Positions 18,579 to 27,188 of a DNA stretch of 64,000 bases are shown here, piece after piece. The translations under genes were made by a program, and so were the position numbers. The notes beneath the pieces were generated by a model that saw nothing but the letters and a program-made list of their open reading frames with translations, did no database searches and was not told the origin of the DNA. Source of the DNA: Flavobacteriaceae bacterium (GTDB lineage: Bacteria; Bacteroidota; Bacteroidia; Flavobacteriales; Flavobacteriaceae); the NCBI GenBank assembly GCA_947456955.1, contig CANGTQ010000004.1:1-64000 (forward strand), in the 5' to 3' direction. Each line of letters starts with the position of its first letter. Position 1 is the stretch's first letter.

Positions 18579-20174
18579 CTATTTTCCTAAATTAAACGGT
18601 TGCTCCACATCCCAATTGGTTCGGACATCAATCTCTTTTGGAAAATAAATAACCTCTTCACTTTGGCGTTTTTCCATAAAACTTCCAGTGTCCCAGACTT
18701 TGTTTTTATTATCATCATAAATAATACGCAACGTATATTTATCGGGTTCAAGTGCTAAAAACTCAACAATAGGATTGTTTTCTGTATAAGCTGTTGCCTT
18801 AATTTTTCCGGTTTTGTCTGTAAGTTCAACAATAATTGGGAATCTTTTTGAATTTTCTAAAACCACTTTTAAATTACCATAATCAGATGCATTTTTAGTA
18901 GCAATTCTATAGGTCAGCGTATCGTTTGCTTTCTCATAAAAATCGGTTAAAGCACCAGGCATTAATTGAATTTTATATTTTTCTAAAGGGTCTTTATTGA
19001 AGTTAAAATACAACTTTTGTTGAAAATCATCATATTCCGTTTCAAACGGAACAGCAATAGAATCTTTATTAAAAACAGCAATTTTTGATTTGTCAAACTT
19101 CACTAAAGGAATCGAACTACTTATAGCAAAACGCTCTCTTAAAGGAAGCATTCCCGAAAAATCAGGACTTAAGCTCAACGTGTCCGTTTTTTGTTTTTTC
19201 ATATTAATTGTAAAGTCTTTTTTGAAATTGTCTTTTTCAACAGCAACATACAAAGAGTCTGCTTTTATGGGTTTAAACCAAACCTGAACGGAATCCTTTT
19301 TAGGAAATTGAGTAACCAAAGTCGGAATAATCTCCGAGCCATGCTTTAAGGAAACCTTCATGTTTTTTGGATTGCCTTCATAGCACATTATTATTTTATT
19401 ACCCGAACCTTGTGTTGGCTTAATAGCTTTGAAAGGCAGTTTTTCTTTGAACAAGTCGAGTTCAAAAATAGTATCGTTTGGAATCGTGATGTATTGTTTT
19501 AGGAAACCAATTTTATCCGATTTCGGATTGAATTTATTATTTCCGTTATCTTTCAACGCTAGCAAAAGATATTTTCCTGCTTTAATATTTTCAATAGTAA
19601 CAACTTCCAAACTGTCTAAAGTATTGGTGATGTATCTCGGAGATTCTTTGTATATCGTAGAATCATTAAACTTCTCATTAATTTCATATAGCATCACCGA
19701 AACGAAATTATCTACTTTCTTTTCTAAAGCATCTTTCACCTTCACATTTATTTTCAAAGAATCAATATAAGCTCCTGTTGAAAAAACATATTTGAATTGC
19801 TGATACGGATTCCCCTCGTTGTTATCTTCAATACTTTGTCCGAAATTGAAACTATAAGTAGTATTTGGTTGAAGCGTGTCCTTCAGTTTAATTGTTAGTA
19901 TTTTGCTAGCCGTATGTGGTAAAATTTCAGGTTGATTTTTCATTGGAGGAGAGATAATCAACTGTTTATTTATGTTTTTTAACTTGACATATTCATCAAA
20001 AATCAATTTGATTTCCTTGCCATTAAAATTAGTCGAGAAATTTTTAGGAAAACTTGCTTTTAAAACAGGAGCTATTGTGTCTTTATCGCCGCCGGTAATC
20101 GAACCACGCTTGGCACAACTTATCATTACCAACATAAAAACAAAGAATAATAACTTGAAAATAGATTTTGGCAT
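18579..20174 (-). CDS. Ig-like domain lipoprotein
   Basis: A 531-residue lipoprotein (lipobox Cys20, 'LVMISC'). Residues about 25-135 form a bacterial Ig-like (Big_5/SbsA-type) domain: 'DTIAPVLKASFPKN', 'IKLIFDEYVKL' and 'LQPNTTYSFNFG'. The rest is beta-rich, contains 'GKYLLLALKDNGNNKFNPK' and ends with 'YTLRIIYDDNKNKVWDTG', resembling calcium-loop or prealbumin-like segments. The family is widespread in flavobacteria and often near comF and glyS, as here. Function unknown; probably faces the periplasm or surface. Confidence 0.8.
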   Translation of the reverse strand: MPKSIFKLLFFVFMLVMISCAKRGSITGGDKDTIAPVLKASFPKNFSTNFNGKEIKLIFDEYVKLKNINKQLIISPPMKNQPEILPHTASKILTIKLKDTLQPNTTYSFNFGQSIEDNNEGNPYQQFKYVFSTGAYIDSLKINVKVKDALEKKVDNFVSVMLYEINEKFNDSTIYKESPRYITNTLDSLEVVTIENIKAGKYLLLALKDNGNNKFNPKSDKIGFLKQYITIPNDTIFELDLFKEKLPFKAIKPTQGSGNKIIMCYEGNPKNMKVSLKHGSEIIPTLVTQFPKKDSVQVWFKPIKADSLYVAVEKDNFKKDFTINMKKQKTDTLSLSPDFSGMLPLRERFAISSSIPLVKFDKSKIAVFNKDSIAVPFETEYDDFQQKLYFNFNKDPLEKYKIQLMPGALTDFYEKANDTLTYRIATKNASDYGNLKVVLENSKRFPIIVELTDKTGKIKATAYTENNPIVEFLALEPDKYTLRIIYDDNKNKVWDTGSFMEKRQSEEVIYFPKEIDVRTNWDVEQPFNLGK

Positions 20175-20248
20175 ACTGCTGTTTTATCAAAGCACAAAAT
20201 AACAATTATATTTAGTGTGAATGAAATGTTTTTGAGGAAACTTAACAT

Positions 20249-20932
20249 TTAGTGGTGAGACATCGCCATGCATACAACACTGATTTTAGCATTGGGAATT
20301 TTCAAAATGGCTCGACTGCAAGCCTCAAGTGTTGAACCAGTAGTAATCACATCATCAATGAGCAAAAAATGCTTGCCATGATAATCTTTAGAAAAGGAAA
20401 CATCAAAAGCAGTCGAAATCATATCAGCTCTTCCTAAAAAATCTTTTTTAGTCTGAGTTTTAGTGTATAATTTTCTATATAAGAGTTCATTGTTATATGG
20501 AATTTCAAGTTTTGAAGATAAGGCTTTGCCAAAACCTTCTACTTGATTATAACCTCTTTGGCGCAGTCGCGTTTTATGTAGAGGAACAGGTACGATATAA
20601 TCAATTTTTTTAATTTGTTCCAGATTTTGTAATTCTTCGCTATACCAATTGCCAATGATTCTACCGATTTCTTCTTGTCCATTGTATTTTAATTTATGTA
20701 TAATCTCTTGTACAATGCCTTTTTTATGGAAATATAACAAGGCAGAACCAAACTCTAACGGAATTCTGCCGTAAAATTTTTGAATCACTTCGTTTTCTTC
20801 AATTTTATGATGATTCGTCAACGGAATTTCATGGCGACATTGCGTACAAATTACTTTTTCGGCACTCAATAAAAACGAATGACAACCTGCGCAAGACTTT
20901 GGAAAAAATAGGTTAATAAGATGTCGAATCAT
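20249..20932 (-). CDS. ComF-family phosphoribosyltransferase-like protein
   Basis: The start at 20932 ('MIRHLINLFFPKSCAGC') gives 227 residues; an in-frame ATG 63 bp upstream adds residues not seen in the family. The N-terminal zinc-ribbon cysteines ('CAGC' and 'CTQC') are followed by a PRTase-type fold with the PRPP motif 'LLIDDVITTGSTLEAC' and 'VPVPLHKTRLRQRGYNQ'. ComF is tied to DNA uptake in naturally competent bacteria, but homologues occur widely, so competence is not implied. Divergent from glyS (98 bp). Confidence 0.9.
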   Translation of the reverse strand: MIRHLINLFFPKSCAGCHSFLLSAEKVICTQCRHEIPLTNHHKIEENEVIQKFYGRIPLEFGSALLYFHKKGIVQEIIHKLKYNGQEEIGRIIGNWYSEELQNLEQIKKIDYIVPVPLHKTRLRQRGYNQVEGFGKALSSKLEIPYNNELLYRKLYTKTQTKKDFLGRADMISTAFDVSFSKDYHGKHFLLIDDVITTGSTLEACSRAILKIPNAKISVVCMAMSHH

Positions 20933-21030
20933 AAAAAAAGAAATTTTCTTACATAAAAGTATAAAAAAATGTAATTGTAATCGTTTTTTAATCAATTTTT
21001 TAAAATCCGTTTTTATATTTTTGCAGCATT

Positions 21031-22572
21031 ATGGCAAAACAAGAAGATATATTTAAGAACGTAGTTTCGCATGCAAAAGAGTACGGATTTATTTTTCCGT
21101 CAAGCGAAATTTACGATGGTTTGAGCGCAGTGTATGATTATGCTCAAAACGGAGTAGAATTAAAAAAAAATATTAGAGAATATTGGTGGAAGGCAATGGT
21201 GCAGATGCATGATAACATTGTTGGTTTAGATGCCGCAATCCTTATGCATCCAACCACATGGAAAGCTTCCGGTCACGTTGATGCGTTTAACGATCCGTTG
21301 ATTGATAACAAAGACTCTAAAAAAAGATATCGTGCCGATGTTTTAATTGAGGATTATGCCGAAAAATTAAACCTGAAAGCCAAAAAAGAAATCGAAAAAG
21401 CCCGTGAGCGTTTTGGCGACTCTTTTGACGAAGAGCAATACAAAACGACCAATCCAAGAGTGATGGAATACCTTTCGAAAGAAAGAGAAATTCTAGAAAG
21501 AATGGGACGTTCGTTAGGAAACGGAGATTTGGAAGATGTAAAAAACCTTATCGAAGAATTGGAAATTGCCGACCCAGAAACCGGTTCAAGAAACTGGACA
21601 GAAGTGCGTCAATTCAACCTAATGTTCGGAACAAAATTGGGAGCTTCTGCTGAGAATGCTATGGATTTATACTTGCGTCCGGAAACCGCACAAGGAATTT
21701 TTGTGAATTTCTTAAACGTACAAAAAACGGGTAGAATGAAGATTCCTTTCGGAATTGCACAAACCGGAAAAGCCTTCCGTAACGAGATTGTGGCACGTCA
21801 GTTCATTTTCCGTATGCGTGAATTTGAACAAATGGAAATGCAGTTTTTTGTGAAACCGGGCGAAGAAATGAAATGGTATGAATACTGGAAAACCACGCGT
21901 TTAAATTGGCACTTATCCCTAGGATTAGGCAAAGAAAACTATCGTTTCCACGACCATGAAAAATTAGCACATTATGCCAATGCCGCAGCCGATATTGAGT
22001 TTAATTTCCCATTCGGATTCAAAGAATTGGAAGGAATTCACTCGAGAACCGACTTCGATTTGAAAGCTCATGAACAATATTCTGGTAAAAAATTACAATA
22101 CTTTGACAACGAAACCAATTCAAACTATGTTCCTTATGTAGTAGAAACTTCAGTTGGATTGGACCGAATGTTTTTGGCGGTTTTTGCTACATCATTACAG
22201 GAAGAAACTTTAGAAGATGGTTCAACAAGAACCGTTTTGCGTTTGCCTTCCGTATTAGCTCCAACAAAAGCAGCGGTTTTACCACTGGTTAAAAAAGACG
22301 GATTGCCAGAAGTAGCACAAAAAATCATCGAAGATTTAAAATGGGATTTTAACGTAGCCTATGATGAAAAAGACGCTGTTGGTCGCCGTTACCGAAGACA
22401 AGACGCATTAGGAACTCCGTTTTGTATTACGGTTGATCACCAAACTTTAGAAGACGAAACCGTTACCATTCGTCATAGAGATACAATGGCTCAGGACAGA
22501 GTAAAGATTTCCGACCTACGCGGACTTATAAATGCTGAGGTTTCTATTAGAAATTGGCTAATGAAAATGTAA
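21031..22572 (+). CDS. glyS: Glycine--tRNA ligase (alpha2 type)
   Basis: 513 residues of class II glycyl-tRNA synthetase of the eukaryote/archaeal-like alpha2 type, not the bacterial alpha2beta2 form. Seen: N-terminal 'AKEYGFIFPSSEIYDGLSAV', motif 2 region 'GKAFRNEIVARQFIFRMREF', motif 3 region 'VVETSVGLDRMFLAV', and a C-terminal anticodon-binding domain (about 400-513). It charges tRNA-Gly in the cytoplasm. TATTTTTG at 21016-21023 fits a -7 element, but the start codon would then be almost at the transcript start and no TTG lies at the proper spacing, so the promoter is unresolved. Confidence 0.95.
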   Translation: MAKQEDIFKNVVSHAKEYGFIFPSSEIYDGLSAVYDYAQNGVELKKNIREYWWKAMVQMHDNIVGLDAAILMHPTTWKASGHVDAFNDPLIDNKDSKKRYRADVLIEDYAEKLNLKAKKEIEKARERFGDSFDEEQYKTTNPRVMEYLSKEREILERMGRSLGNGDLEDVKNLIEELEIADPETGSRNWTEVRQFNLMFGTKLGASAENAMDLYLRPETAQGIFVNFLNVQKTGRMKIPFGIAQTGKAFRNEIVARQFIFRMREFEQMEMQFFVKPGEEMKWYEYWKTTRLNWHLSLGLGKENYRFHDHEKLAHYANAAADIEFNFPFGFKELEGIHSRTDFDLKAHEQYSGKKLQYFDNETNSNYVPYVVETSVGLDRMFLAVFATSLQEETLEDGSTRTVLRLPSVLAPTKAAVLPLVKKDGLPEVAQKIIEDLKWDFNVAYDEKDAVGRRYRRQDALGTPFCITVDHQTLEDETVTIRHRDTMAQDRVKISDLRGLINAEVSIRNWLMKM

Positions 22573-22915
22573 ACCTATAAATGTCATTGTTGCGTAGGAT
22601 GGAAACGTCCAAAAGCAAAGTGGCAAAAAAATTTAACACCCCAAATTCTGAAAAGAGTGCGGGATTTTATTTTTGTAAGAATATTTCCCTTTAAAAAATC
22701 ACATATTAACAGTTTCGGCGTTTCTGTCAACATTTTCTATTATAAAAACTCCAAAAACTTACTTTCGATTTAAAGAAATAGATACGTTTAATTGAATTTA
22801 TTTTCGAAGTTAAATGTAATTATAGTCTTTAGTATAAACAATTAGTTTCCCCAAAACTACCTGTTATTTTTACCTAATCTAATGCTTTCCCTAAATCAAT
22901 AACGGAATAGCATTA
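22573..22915 (+). other. Intergenic region before the LytTR regulator
   Basis: 343 bp with no convincing gene, terminator or repeat. TATTTTTG at 22668-22675 matches the -7 consensus, but the upstream half (CTG at 22648-22650) is poor. If used, the leader of the next gene would be about 240 nt. Confidence 0.5.
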
Positions 22916-23827
22916 ATGAGCCAAACGTATATCATTATTGACGATGATAAAGGAAGTATCTTAAAAACTCAAGCCGTTGCTGAGCGATTTAAGAATCTTA
23001 GCTTTGTTGCTTCTGCGAATAATTACGACGATGGTCTTAACTTGATTCTGGAACACCAACCCCGATTAGTTTTTCTCGAGATTGATCCAGCCGATAAAAA
23101 GAGTAATCTTTCTTTAGCACTGATTAATGAATTGTATCGTTATTTAAGAATTGTTCCCAAAATCATTGTTACAACAGACAAAAAGGATTTGGCTTATGAA
23201 GCACTGCAGTATGAGGTTGTTGATTATTTACTAAAACCTGTAAATATTAACGATTTTAGGAAAGCCATTTTAAAATTTGACCGAGCCATAAAATCGGATT
23301 TGCCTTATTTAGAAGAAAAAAATCCAGCAGCTACTTTCGAAGTGTTAGACGAAGTTTTGGTTGATGAACTAGAAACCGCTGAAAATGATGTTGTGGTAAA
23401 AGATGTGCCGACAGACGAAAATCAATCTGTAACATTGAGTCTAGCCGAAGTTTCAGGAGAAATACCAAAACAGCAATCGCTTATCATTTGCGTGAAATCT
23501 TATGGCGATTATCGTTATATTGATTCAGAGGATGTGCTTTATTTTGAGGCTGATAACAACTCTACCGATATCCATTTGAACAATGGCGAAATGATTACGG
23601 CTTTTAAAACCTTAAAGCATTTTGAAACTGTTTTGCCGCCAACACAATTCCTTCGCATACATAACAGTTACATCATAAATGTAAATCAGGTGTCGCGCAT
23701 TCATACCGGAAACACCGTTTGCTATATTAAGAACTCGACGACCAAACTTCCGTTCTCAAAATCCTATAAAGAAAACGTCGATTTGATTATTAGCAGAATA
23801 GCTTCCGGGAATTATTTGGAAATTTAA
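22916..23827 (+). CDS. LytTR-family response regulator with Glu at the phosphoacceptor site
   Basis: 303 residues. An N-terminal receiver (about 4-125) has the acidic pocket Asp9-Asp10 and Lys107 in 'YLLKPVN', but the phosphoacceptor position ('LVFLEIDPAD') is Glu55 rather than Asp. A long acidic linker (about 130-185) leads to a LytTR DNA-binding domain (about 190-300, 'EDVLYFEADNNSTDIHL', 'FLRIHNSYIINVNQV'). A Glu there often mimics phosphorylation, so activity may be constitutive or set by other means (inference). It opens the cluster of signalling genes; no LytS-type kinase adjoins it. Confidence 0.88.
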   Translation: MSQTYIIIDDDKGSILKTQAVAERFKNLSFVASANNYDDGLNLILEHQPRLVFLEIDPADKKSNLSLALINELYRYLRIVPKIIVTTDKKDLAYEALQYEVVDYLLKPVNINDFRKAILKFDRAIKSDLPYLEEKNPAATFEVLDEVLVDELETAENDVVVKDVPTDENQSVTLSLAEVSGEIPKQQSLIICVKSYGDYRYIDSEDVLYFEADNNSTDIHLNNGEMITAFKTLKHFETVLPPTQFLRIHNSYIINVNQVSRIHTGNTVCYIKNSTTKLPFSKSYKENVDLIISRIASGNYLEI

Positions 23828-23860
23828 AAGAAAATTCTTAGTTTCGAAAAAAATTGTATC

Positions 23861-24517
23861 ATGGAACTAAAGGTTTTAATGGTTGATGATCATCCACCAA
23901 TTATTGAAGGGTATAGATCTATTCTTGCCGATAATTCCTTTGGCTATATTTTAAATACTACTGCAGTCCATTCTTGTGAAGCGGCTTATAAAGAGGTTTT
24001 TCAAGCAAAAGATCCTTTTGACATTGTTTTTTTAGATATGACTTTACCACCTTATTCTGAAAAAAATATTAATACAGGAGACGATTTAGTTCCAATTGTT
24101 AGAAAACTGCATCCCAATGCTAAAATTTTAATTCTTACTTCACATTACGAGTCCATAGTTCTTTTTAAAATTATCAAAGATCATAATCCTCATGGAATTT
24201 TAATAAAGAGTGATTTACAGCCGCAAGAATTAATTGATGCGTTTGATATTATAGTAAAAGGAGGAACTTATTATAGTAAGACTGTAATGAATCACCAAAA
24301 ATCTTGGAGTGAAAAGAATAAAGTTATGGATAGTTATAACCGCCAAATCCTTTTTTTACTCGCACAAGGAGTTAAAACCAAAAGCCTTCCAGATTTGCTT
24401 CATCTTTCGAAAAGCGCTATTGATAAAAGAAAAGCTATTCTTAAACAGCTTTTAGGTATTGACAAGGGGAATGATGAAGACATTCTTAAAGAAGCAAGAA
24501 AGCAAGGGCTAATTTAG
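23861..24517 (+). CDS. Response regulator with C-terminal HTH (paralogue of 32273-32938)
   Basis: 218 residues. The receiver domain has 'VLMVDDHPP' (Asp9, Asp10) and phosphoacceptor Asp59 in 'FDIVFLDMTLPPYSE'. The C-terminal segment 'NRQILFLLAQGVKTKSLPDL' plus 'LSKSAIDKRKAILKQLLG' is a divergent LuxR/NarL-like HTH. It is clearly related to the regulator at 32273-32938, which is coupled to a TPR histidine kinase, so its cognate kinase is probably the TPR kinase at 27388-29394 (inference). It lies 33 bp after the LytTR gene. Confidence 0.85.
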   Translation: MELKVLMVDDHPPIIEGYRSILADNSFGYILNTTAVHSCEAAYKEVFQAKDPFDIVFLDMTLPPYSEKNINTGDDLVPIVRKLHPNAKILILTSHYESIVLFKIIKDHNPHGILIKSDLQPQELIDAFDIIVKGGTYYSKTVMNHQKSWSEKNKVMDSYNRQILFLLAQGVKTKSLPDLLHLSKSAIDKRKAILKQLLGIDKGNDEDILKEARKQGLI

Positions 24518-24889
24518 AATTCACCTCGAAAACTTCAGGGAAAAACTTCTTTTTTTCCTACTCGGCTATTATTGAAGATTTCATAAAATGTACACTTTTA
24601 GTATATCAAAATGTAAAATCGACAATCTACTTTTACAATATCAAACAATAATAATTTAACTTATTTATTAGGTAGTTATAAGTGGCTTGCCACCACATTA
24701 GTGACACAATACAAAGAATGCTTTTCTAGTTTTTTGTAGAGAAAATAGTTATAGAAAAGACACTGTTTATTTTAGAGGTTTGTTATTAAACAGTAGTACG
24801 ACTAAACCAACCAAAAAAAGCAGCCCAACCTTTATAATGTTTTGACGACACAAAGCTGGACTGCAATAATTAAAATTATATACAAATTT
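24518..24889 (+). other. Regulatory-looking intergenic region with two duplicated elements
   Basis: No gene seen. It holds copy 1 of a 61-bp element (24585-24645) and copy 1 of a leader block starting at 24815; both recur further on in this locus. Confidence 0.6.
24585..24645 (+). repeat. 61-bp duplicated element, copy 1
   Basis: Matches 27189-27249 at about 54 of 61 positions with no gaps. The core GTACACTTTTAGTATAT is a degenerate form of the perfect inverted repeat in copy 2 (GTACAC-N5-GTGTAC). Confidence 0.75.
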
Positions 24890-24952
24890 ATGAAAAATTT
24901 ATTATTTGGCTTAATCGCCACAGTTTTATTTGCATTCAATGGGAATGCACAA
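24815..24952 (+). repeat. Duplicated leader plus signal-peptide block, copy 1
   Basis: Pairs with 26291-26423. The shared part runs from a GCAG...CTGGACTGC inverted repeat through an AT-rich leader (GACTGCAATAATTAAAATTA is identical in both) into the codons of the signal peptide. Similarity stops at the cleavage site. Confidence 0.8.
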
Positions 24953-25426
24953 AAAATAACTCAAGAAAGTGTAAGGTTACAATTGGCACAAGGAATGTCT
25001 GATCTTACAAGTACATTAAAACCCGCATTTGATAAAACCCGCAATGCGGAAGATTTTAAAAAAGTAATTACTGGGAGTTGGTATACCAATATAACTAAGG
25101 AAGGCAATGATTTATTGAACATGTCATACAAATTACTCTCAAGTAAAGCTTCTCAAACAGAAATACTAAAGAATTATAATGGAAAAGAAATGGCTGCTGC
25201 GGCGCTATATGTCGATAATCTTTCAAAAAAAGGAATAAAAACTGATGGCAGCGAATTGTTCGGAGGAAAAACAGGTGACTTTAATCCTTATGCTAATACT
25301 GTTACCGCAAAATGCAGATGGTATCAGTTAGGTTGTTGGATTAAAGAAATTTTTGGAGATGACGGTGGGGCGAGTATTTTAGATGCAATTATCAGAGTCA
25401 TAATTGTACTTATATCAAGTCTTTAA
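24890..25426 (+). CDS. Small secreted protein, duplicated-leader family, member 1
   Basis: The ATG at 24890 gives 178 residues with signal peptide 'MKNLLFGLIATVLFAFNGNA'; upstream in-frame sequence is the duplicated leader. The mature part is mostly helical, then has 'CRWYQLGCW' with two cysteines, a Gly/Asp-rich turn and a hydrophobic tail ('ILDAIIRVIIVLISSL') that could insert into a membrane. No known family recognised. Leader and signal are nearly identical to those of the gene at 26361, while the mature parts are unrelated. Context is a two-component cluster. Could be a secreted signal or effector; no function is proven. Confidence 0.7.
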   Translation: MKNLLFGLIATVLFAFNGNAQKITQESVRLQLAQGMSDLTSTLKPAFDKTRNAEDFKKVITGSWYTNITKEGNDLLNMSYKLLSSKASQTEILKNYNGKEMAAAALYVDNLSKKGIKTDGSELFGGKTGDFNPYANTVTAKCRWYQLGCWIKEIFGDDGGASILDAIIRVIIVLISSL

Positions 25427-25444
25427 TTATCGAATTTAAATAAT

Positions 25445-25490
25445 AATTAATCAATGGCGTATCAGTAAAATATATGCCATTGATTTAATT
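25445..25490 (+). promoter_or_regulatory. Long hairpin just upstream of the TraB-like gene
   Basis: AATTAATCAATGGC (25445-25458) pairs with GCCATTGATTTAATT (25476-25490) with one bulge. No T-run follows and the next start codon is 11 bp away, so it looks more like a translational or RNA-stability element than a terminator. Confidence 0.5.
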
Positions 25491-25500
25491 CAAAATAGTT

Positions 25501-26226
25501 ATGAAAAAATTCAAAATTATAATTTATTTAACCGTATTTATTTTATTTGGCTGCACCACTTTTAAAGTTAATCTAGCTTTTAAACTGTTGGGATTATATG
25601 ATGATAATATAAAACTATCTAAAGTCACTAATGAACAAAAAGAAGTAATTTTTTTCCCAATGCATCATTTAGGGACAAAACTTTTTTATGATGATGTTAA
25701 AGGAAAAATAGATTCTCTCAAAAAGATTGGTTATTTTTTTTATACAGAAGAAGTTAAAGGGAATAAAAAGGATTCGATAACTGTTAGAAAATCAATTAAA
25801 TTGACAGGAATACCATATGCAAAAAATAATGCTGGTTACAAGTATTTTTTTGACTCAATTTATAATGGCAAAGTTAAGTTTAAAAAGGAAATTTTTGACC
25901 AACCTACTCCAGCTAAATTTGGCTTAGATGAATCAAACAGTAAGAATGTTGATGTTACTTTAAAAGAAATGATTGATTATTATGAAAGTAAGTATGGCGA
26001 AATAAAATTAGAACCATGTGATTTTGAAAAAAGCTTTTATGAAAAACCAAATTGTAAAAGTAAACCAGTAGATAAAAAAGTTAAGGATGACGTTTATCTA
26101 AATTTTAGAAATAAAAATATTATAAATACTCTTTTAAATGATAATCATAAAAAAGTAGCTATTATCTACGGGGCAGATCACTTCAAAGGAATCCGAGAAG
26201 AATTGTTAAAACGAGGATTCAAATAA
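25501..26226 (+). CDS. Lipoprotein resembling TraB/PrgY (GX2H) proteins
   Basis: A 241-residue lipoprotein (lipobox Cys18, 'FILFGC'). Motifs recall the TraB/PrgY/Tiki group: 'IFFPMHHLGTKLFYDDV' near the start of the domain, 'YFFYTEEV' with paired glutamates, and the C-terminal 'VAIIYGADHFKGIREELLKR', a GX2H motif followed by the usual helix. Enterococcal TraB/PrgY proteins damp peptide-pheromone signalling and Tiki proteins are metalloproteases. The first His motif is PMHH rather than GxxH, so assignment is tentative. It sits between two secreted-protein genes in the sensor-kinase locus. Confidence 0.6.
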   Translation: MKKFKIIIYLTVFILFGCTTFKVNLAFKLLGLYDDNIKLSKVTNEQKEVIFFPMHHLGTKLFYDDVKGKIDSLKKIGYFFYTEEVKGNKKDSITVRKSIKLTGIPYAKNNAGYKYFFDSIYNGKVKFKKEIFDQPTPAKFGLDESNSKNVDVTLKEMIDYYESKYGEIKLEPCDFEKSFYEKPNCKSKPVDKKVKDDVYLNFRNKNIINTLLNDNHKKVAIIYGADHFKGIREELLKRGFK

Positions 26227-26263
26227 ATCTTTTATTCGATTAGCCTTAATCAAATTAAAATTC

Positions 26264-26286
26264 ACTCTTTAAAAGAGTTCCTTTTT
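26264..26286 (+). terminator. Possible weak terminator after the TraB-like gene
   Basis: ACTCT (26264-26268) pairs with AGAGT (26274-26278), then TCCTTTTT. The short stem makes this uncertain. The second duplicated leader block begins right after. Confidence 0.35.
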
Positions 26287-26290
26287 GTTC

Positions 26291-26423
26291 AAAAAGCAGC
26301 CAGCCTATATAATGTTTGACGACACTAAGCTGGACTGCAATAATTAAAATTATATCAAATATGAAAAATGTATTATTTGGCTTAATTGCCATTGTCTCAT
26401 TTGTGTTAAATACAAATGCACAA
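26291..26423 (+). repeat. Duplicated leader plus signal-peptide block, copy 2
   Basis: Counterpart of 24815-24952. Here the inverted repeat is clearer: GCAGCCAGC pairs with GCTGGACTGC (one bulged A). Confidence 0.8.
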
Positions 26424-26744
26424 GAAAAAAGCGATGTAAATCAAAAAGCTGATTTCCAAAGTGCCTCATTAATAACTACATATGAAAAAGAGATTACAGA
26501 ATATAAGTTTCTGTCTCTTATTGAACTGAATGAAGAAGCGGATCAAATTATTCAAGAATTTGATTTCAGCAATTCTCAAAAAACCAAGCAAAATACTTGT
26601 GAAATAACAATTGAAATCAAGGTTGAAGTAAGTATTGGCGCTGTAAAAGGATTAATGTCAGGATTAATAATTACTAATTGTTCCGAAGCAGCTGCTGCAA
26701 CAAAACGGCTTAAAACAATGTTGCTTGTTGTGGCAATGGGTTAA
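26361..26744 (+). CDS. Small secreted protein, duplicated-leader family, member 2
   Basis: The ATG at 26361 gives 127 residues with signal peptide 'MKNVLFGLIAIVSFVLNTNA', almost the same as the gene at 24890. The mature part differs: an acidic helical region, then a Cys-Thr/Ile-rich stretch ('CEITIEIKVEVSIGAVKG') and a small-residue C-terminus ('SEAAAATKRLKTMLLVVAMG'). Two cysteines could form a disulfide. The next secreted gene follows after 17 bp. Not recognised as a known family. Bacteriocin-like or signal roles are conceivable but unsupported. Confidence 0.65.
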   Translation: MKNVLFGLIAIVSFVLNTNAQEKSDVNQKADFQSASLITTYEKEITEYKFLSLIELNEEADQIIQEFDFSNSQKTKQNTCEITIEIKVEVSIGAVKGLMSGLIITNCSEAAAATKRLKTMLLVVAMG

Positions 26745-26761
26745 TTGAAAAAAATAAAGTT

Positions 26762-27160
26762 ATGAAACTTAAAATGCTTTTTTCGCTACTATTTATTTGT
26801 CAAATTTTGTTTTCTCAAGCCGATATTAATACTGTAATCAAAGGCGGAGAACTATTATTAAGTGGTTTGTCAGTGCTAAAAATAAGCAAATCGAATGCTA
26901 AAAAGAACAGTAAAGTAATTGAAAGTGTTTGTGTAAAAAATAAACTTACAGATAGGATTACATTTAGAATTGAAGGCAAAAACGAGGAAGGAGATGAATT
27001 TAAAAGAGAACTCGTTATCCCTAAAGATGGAAAAGAATGCTTGTTTGTGTTGCCTAAAGGCATTTACACTTATGAAATTGTAATGACTAATAAAGAAATT
27101 TATAAGAAAGGCGAGTACAAATTTGAAGACGAAGTGGTAATTACTATCAAAGATGAGTAA
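26762..27160 (+). CDS. Small secreted beta-sheet protein of unknown function
   Basis: 132 residues with a signal peptide ('MKLKMLFSLLFICQILFSQ'). The remainder is beta-strand rich with lysine-rich turns ('CVKNKLTDRITFRIEGKNEE', 'YTYEIVMTNKEIYKKGEYKF') and two cysteines about 36 residues apart; a small Ig- or beta-sandwich-like fold is plausible. It follows the preceding secreted gene by 17 bp and so is probably cotranscribed, perhaps as its partner or immunity/anchor protein (inference). No family recognised. Confidence 0.65.
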   Translation: MKLKMLFSLLFICQILFSQADINTVIKGGELLLSGLSVLKISKSNAKKNSKVIESVCVKNKLTDRITFRIEGKNEEGDEFKRELVIPKDGKECLFVLPKGIYTYEIVMTNKEIYKKGEYKFEDEVVITIKDE

Positions 27161-27188
27161 GTGAGTTAAAGAACACCGAAAATTTATA

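Noticed and set aside
24518..24889. tRNA or riboswitch in the long signalling-locus spacers
   Set aside because: No cloverleaf, CCA end or known aptamer core could be drawn; the conserved parts are explained by the duplicated elements.
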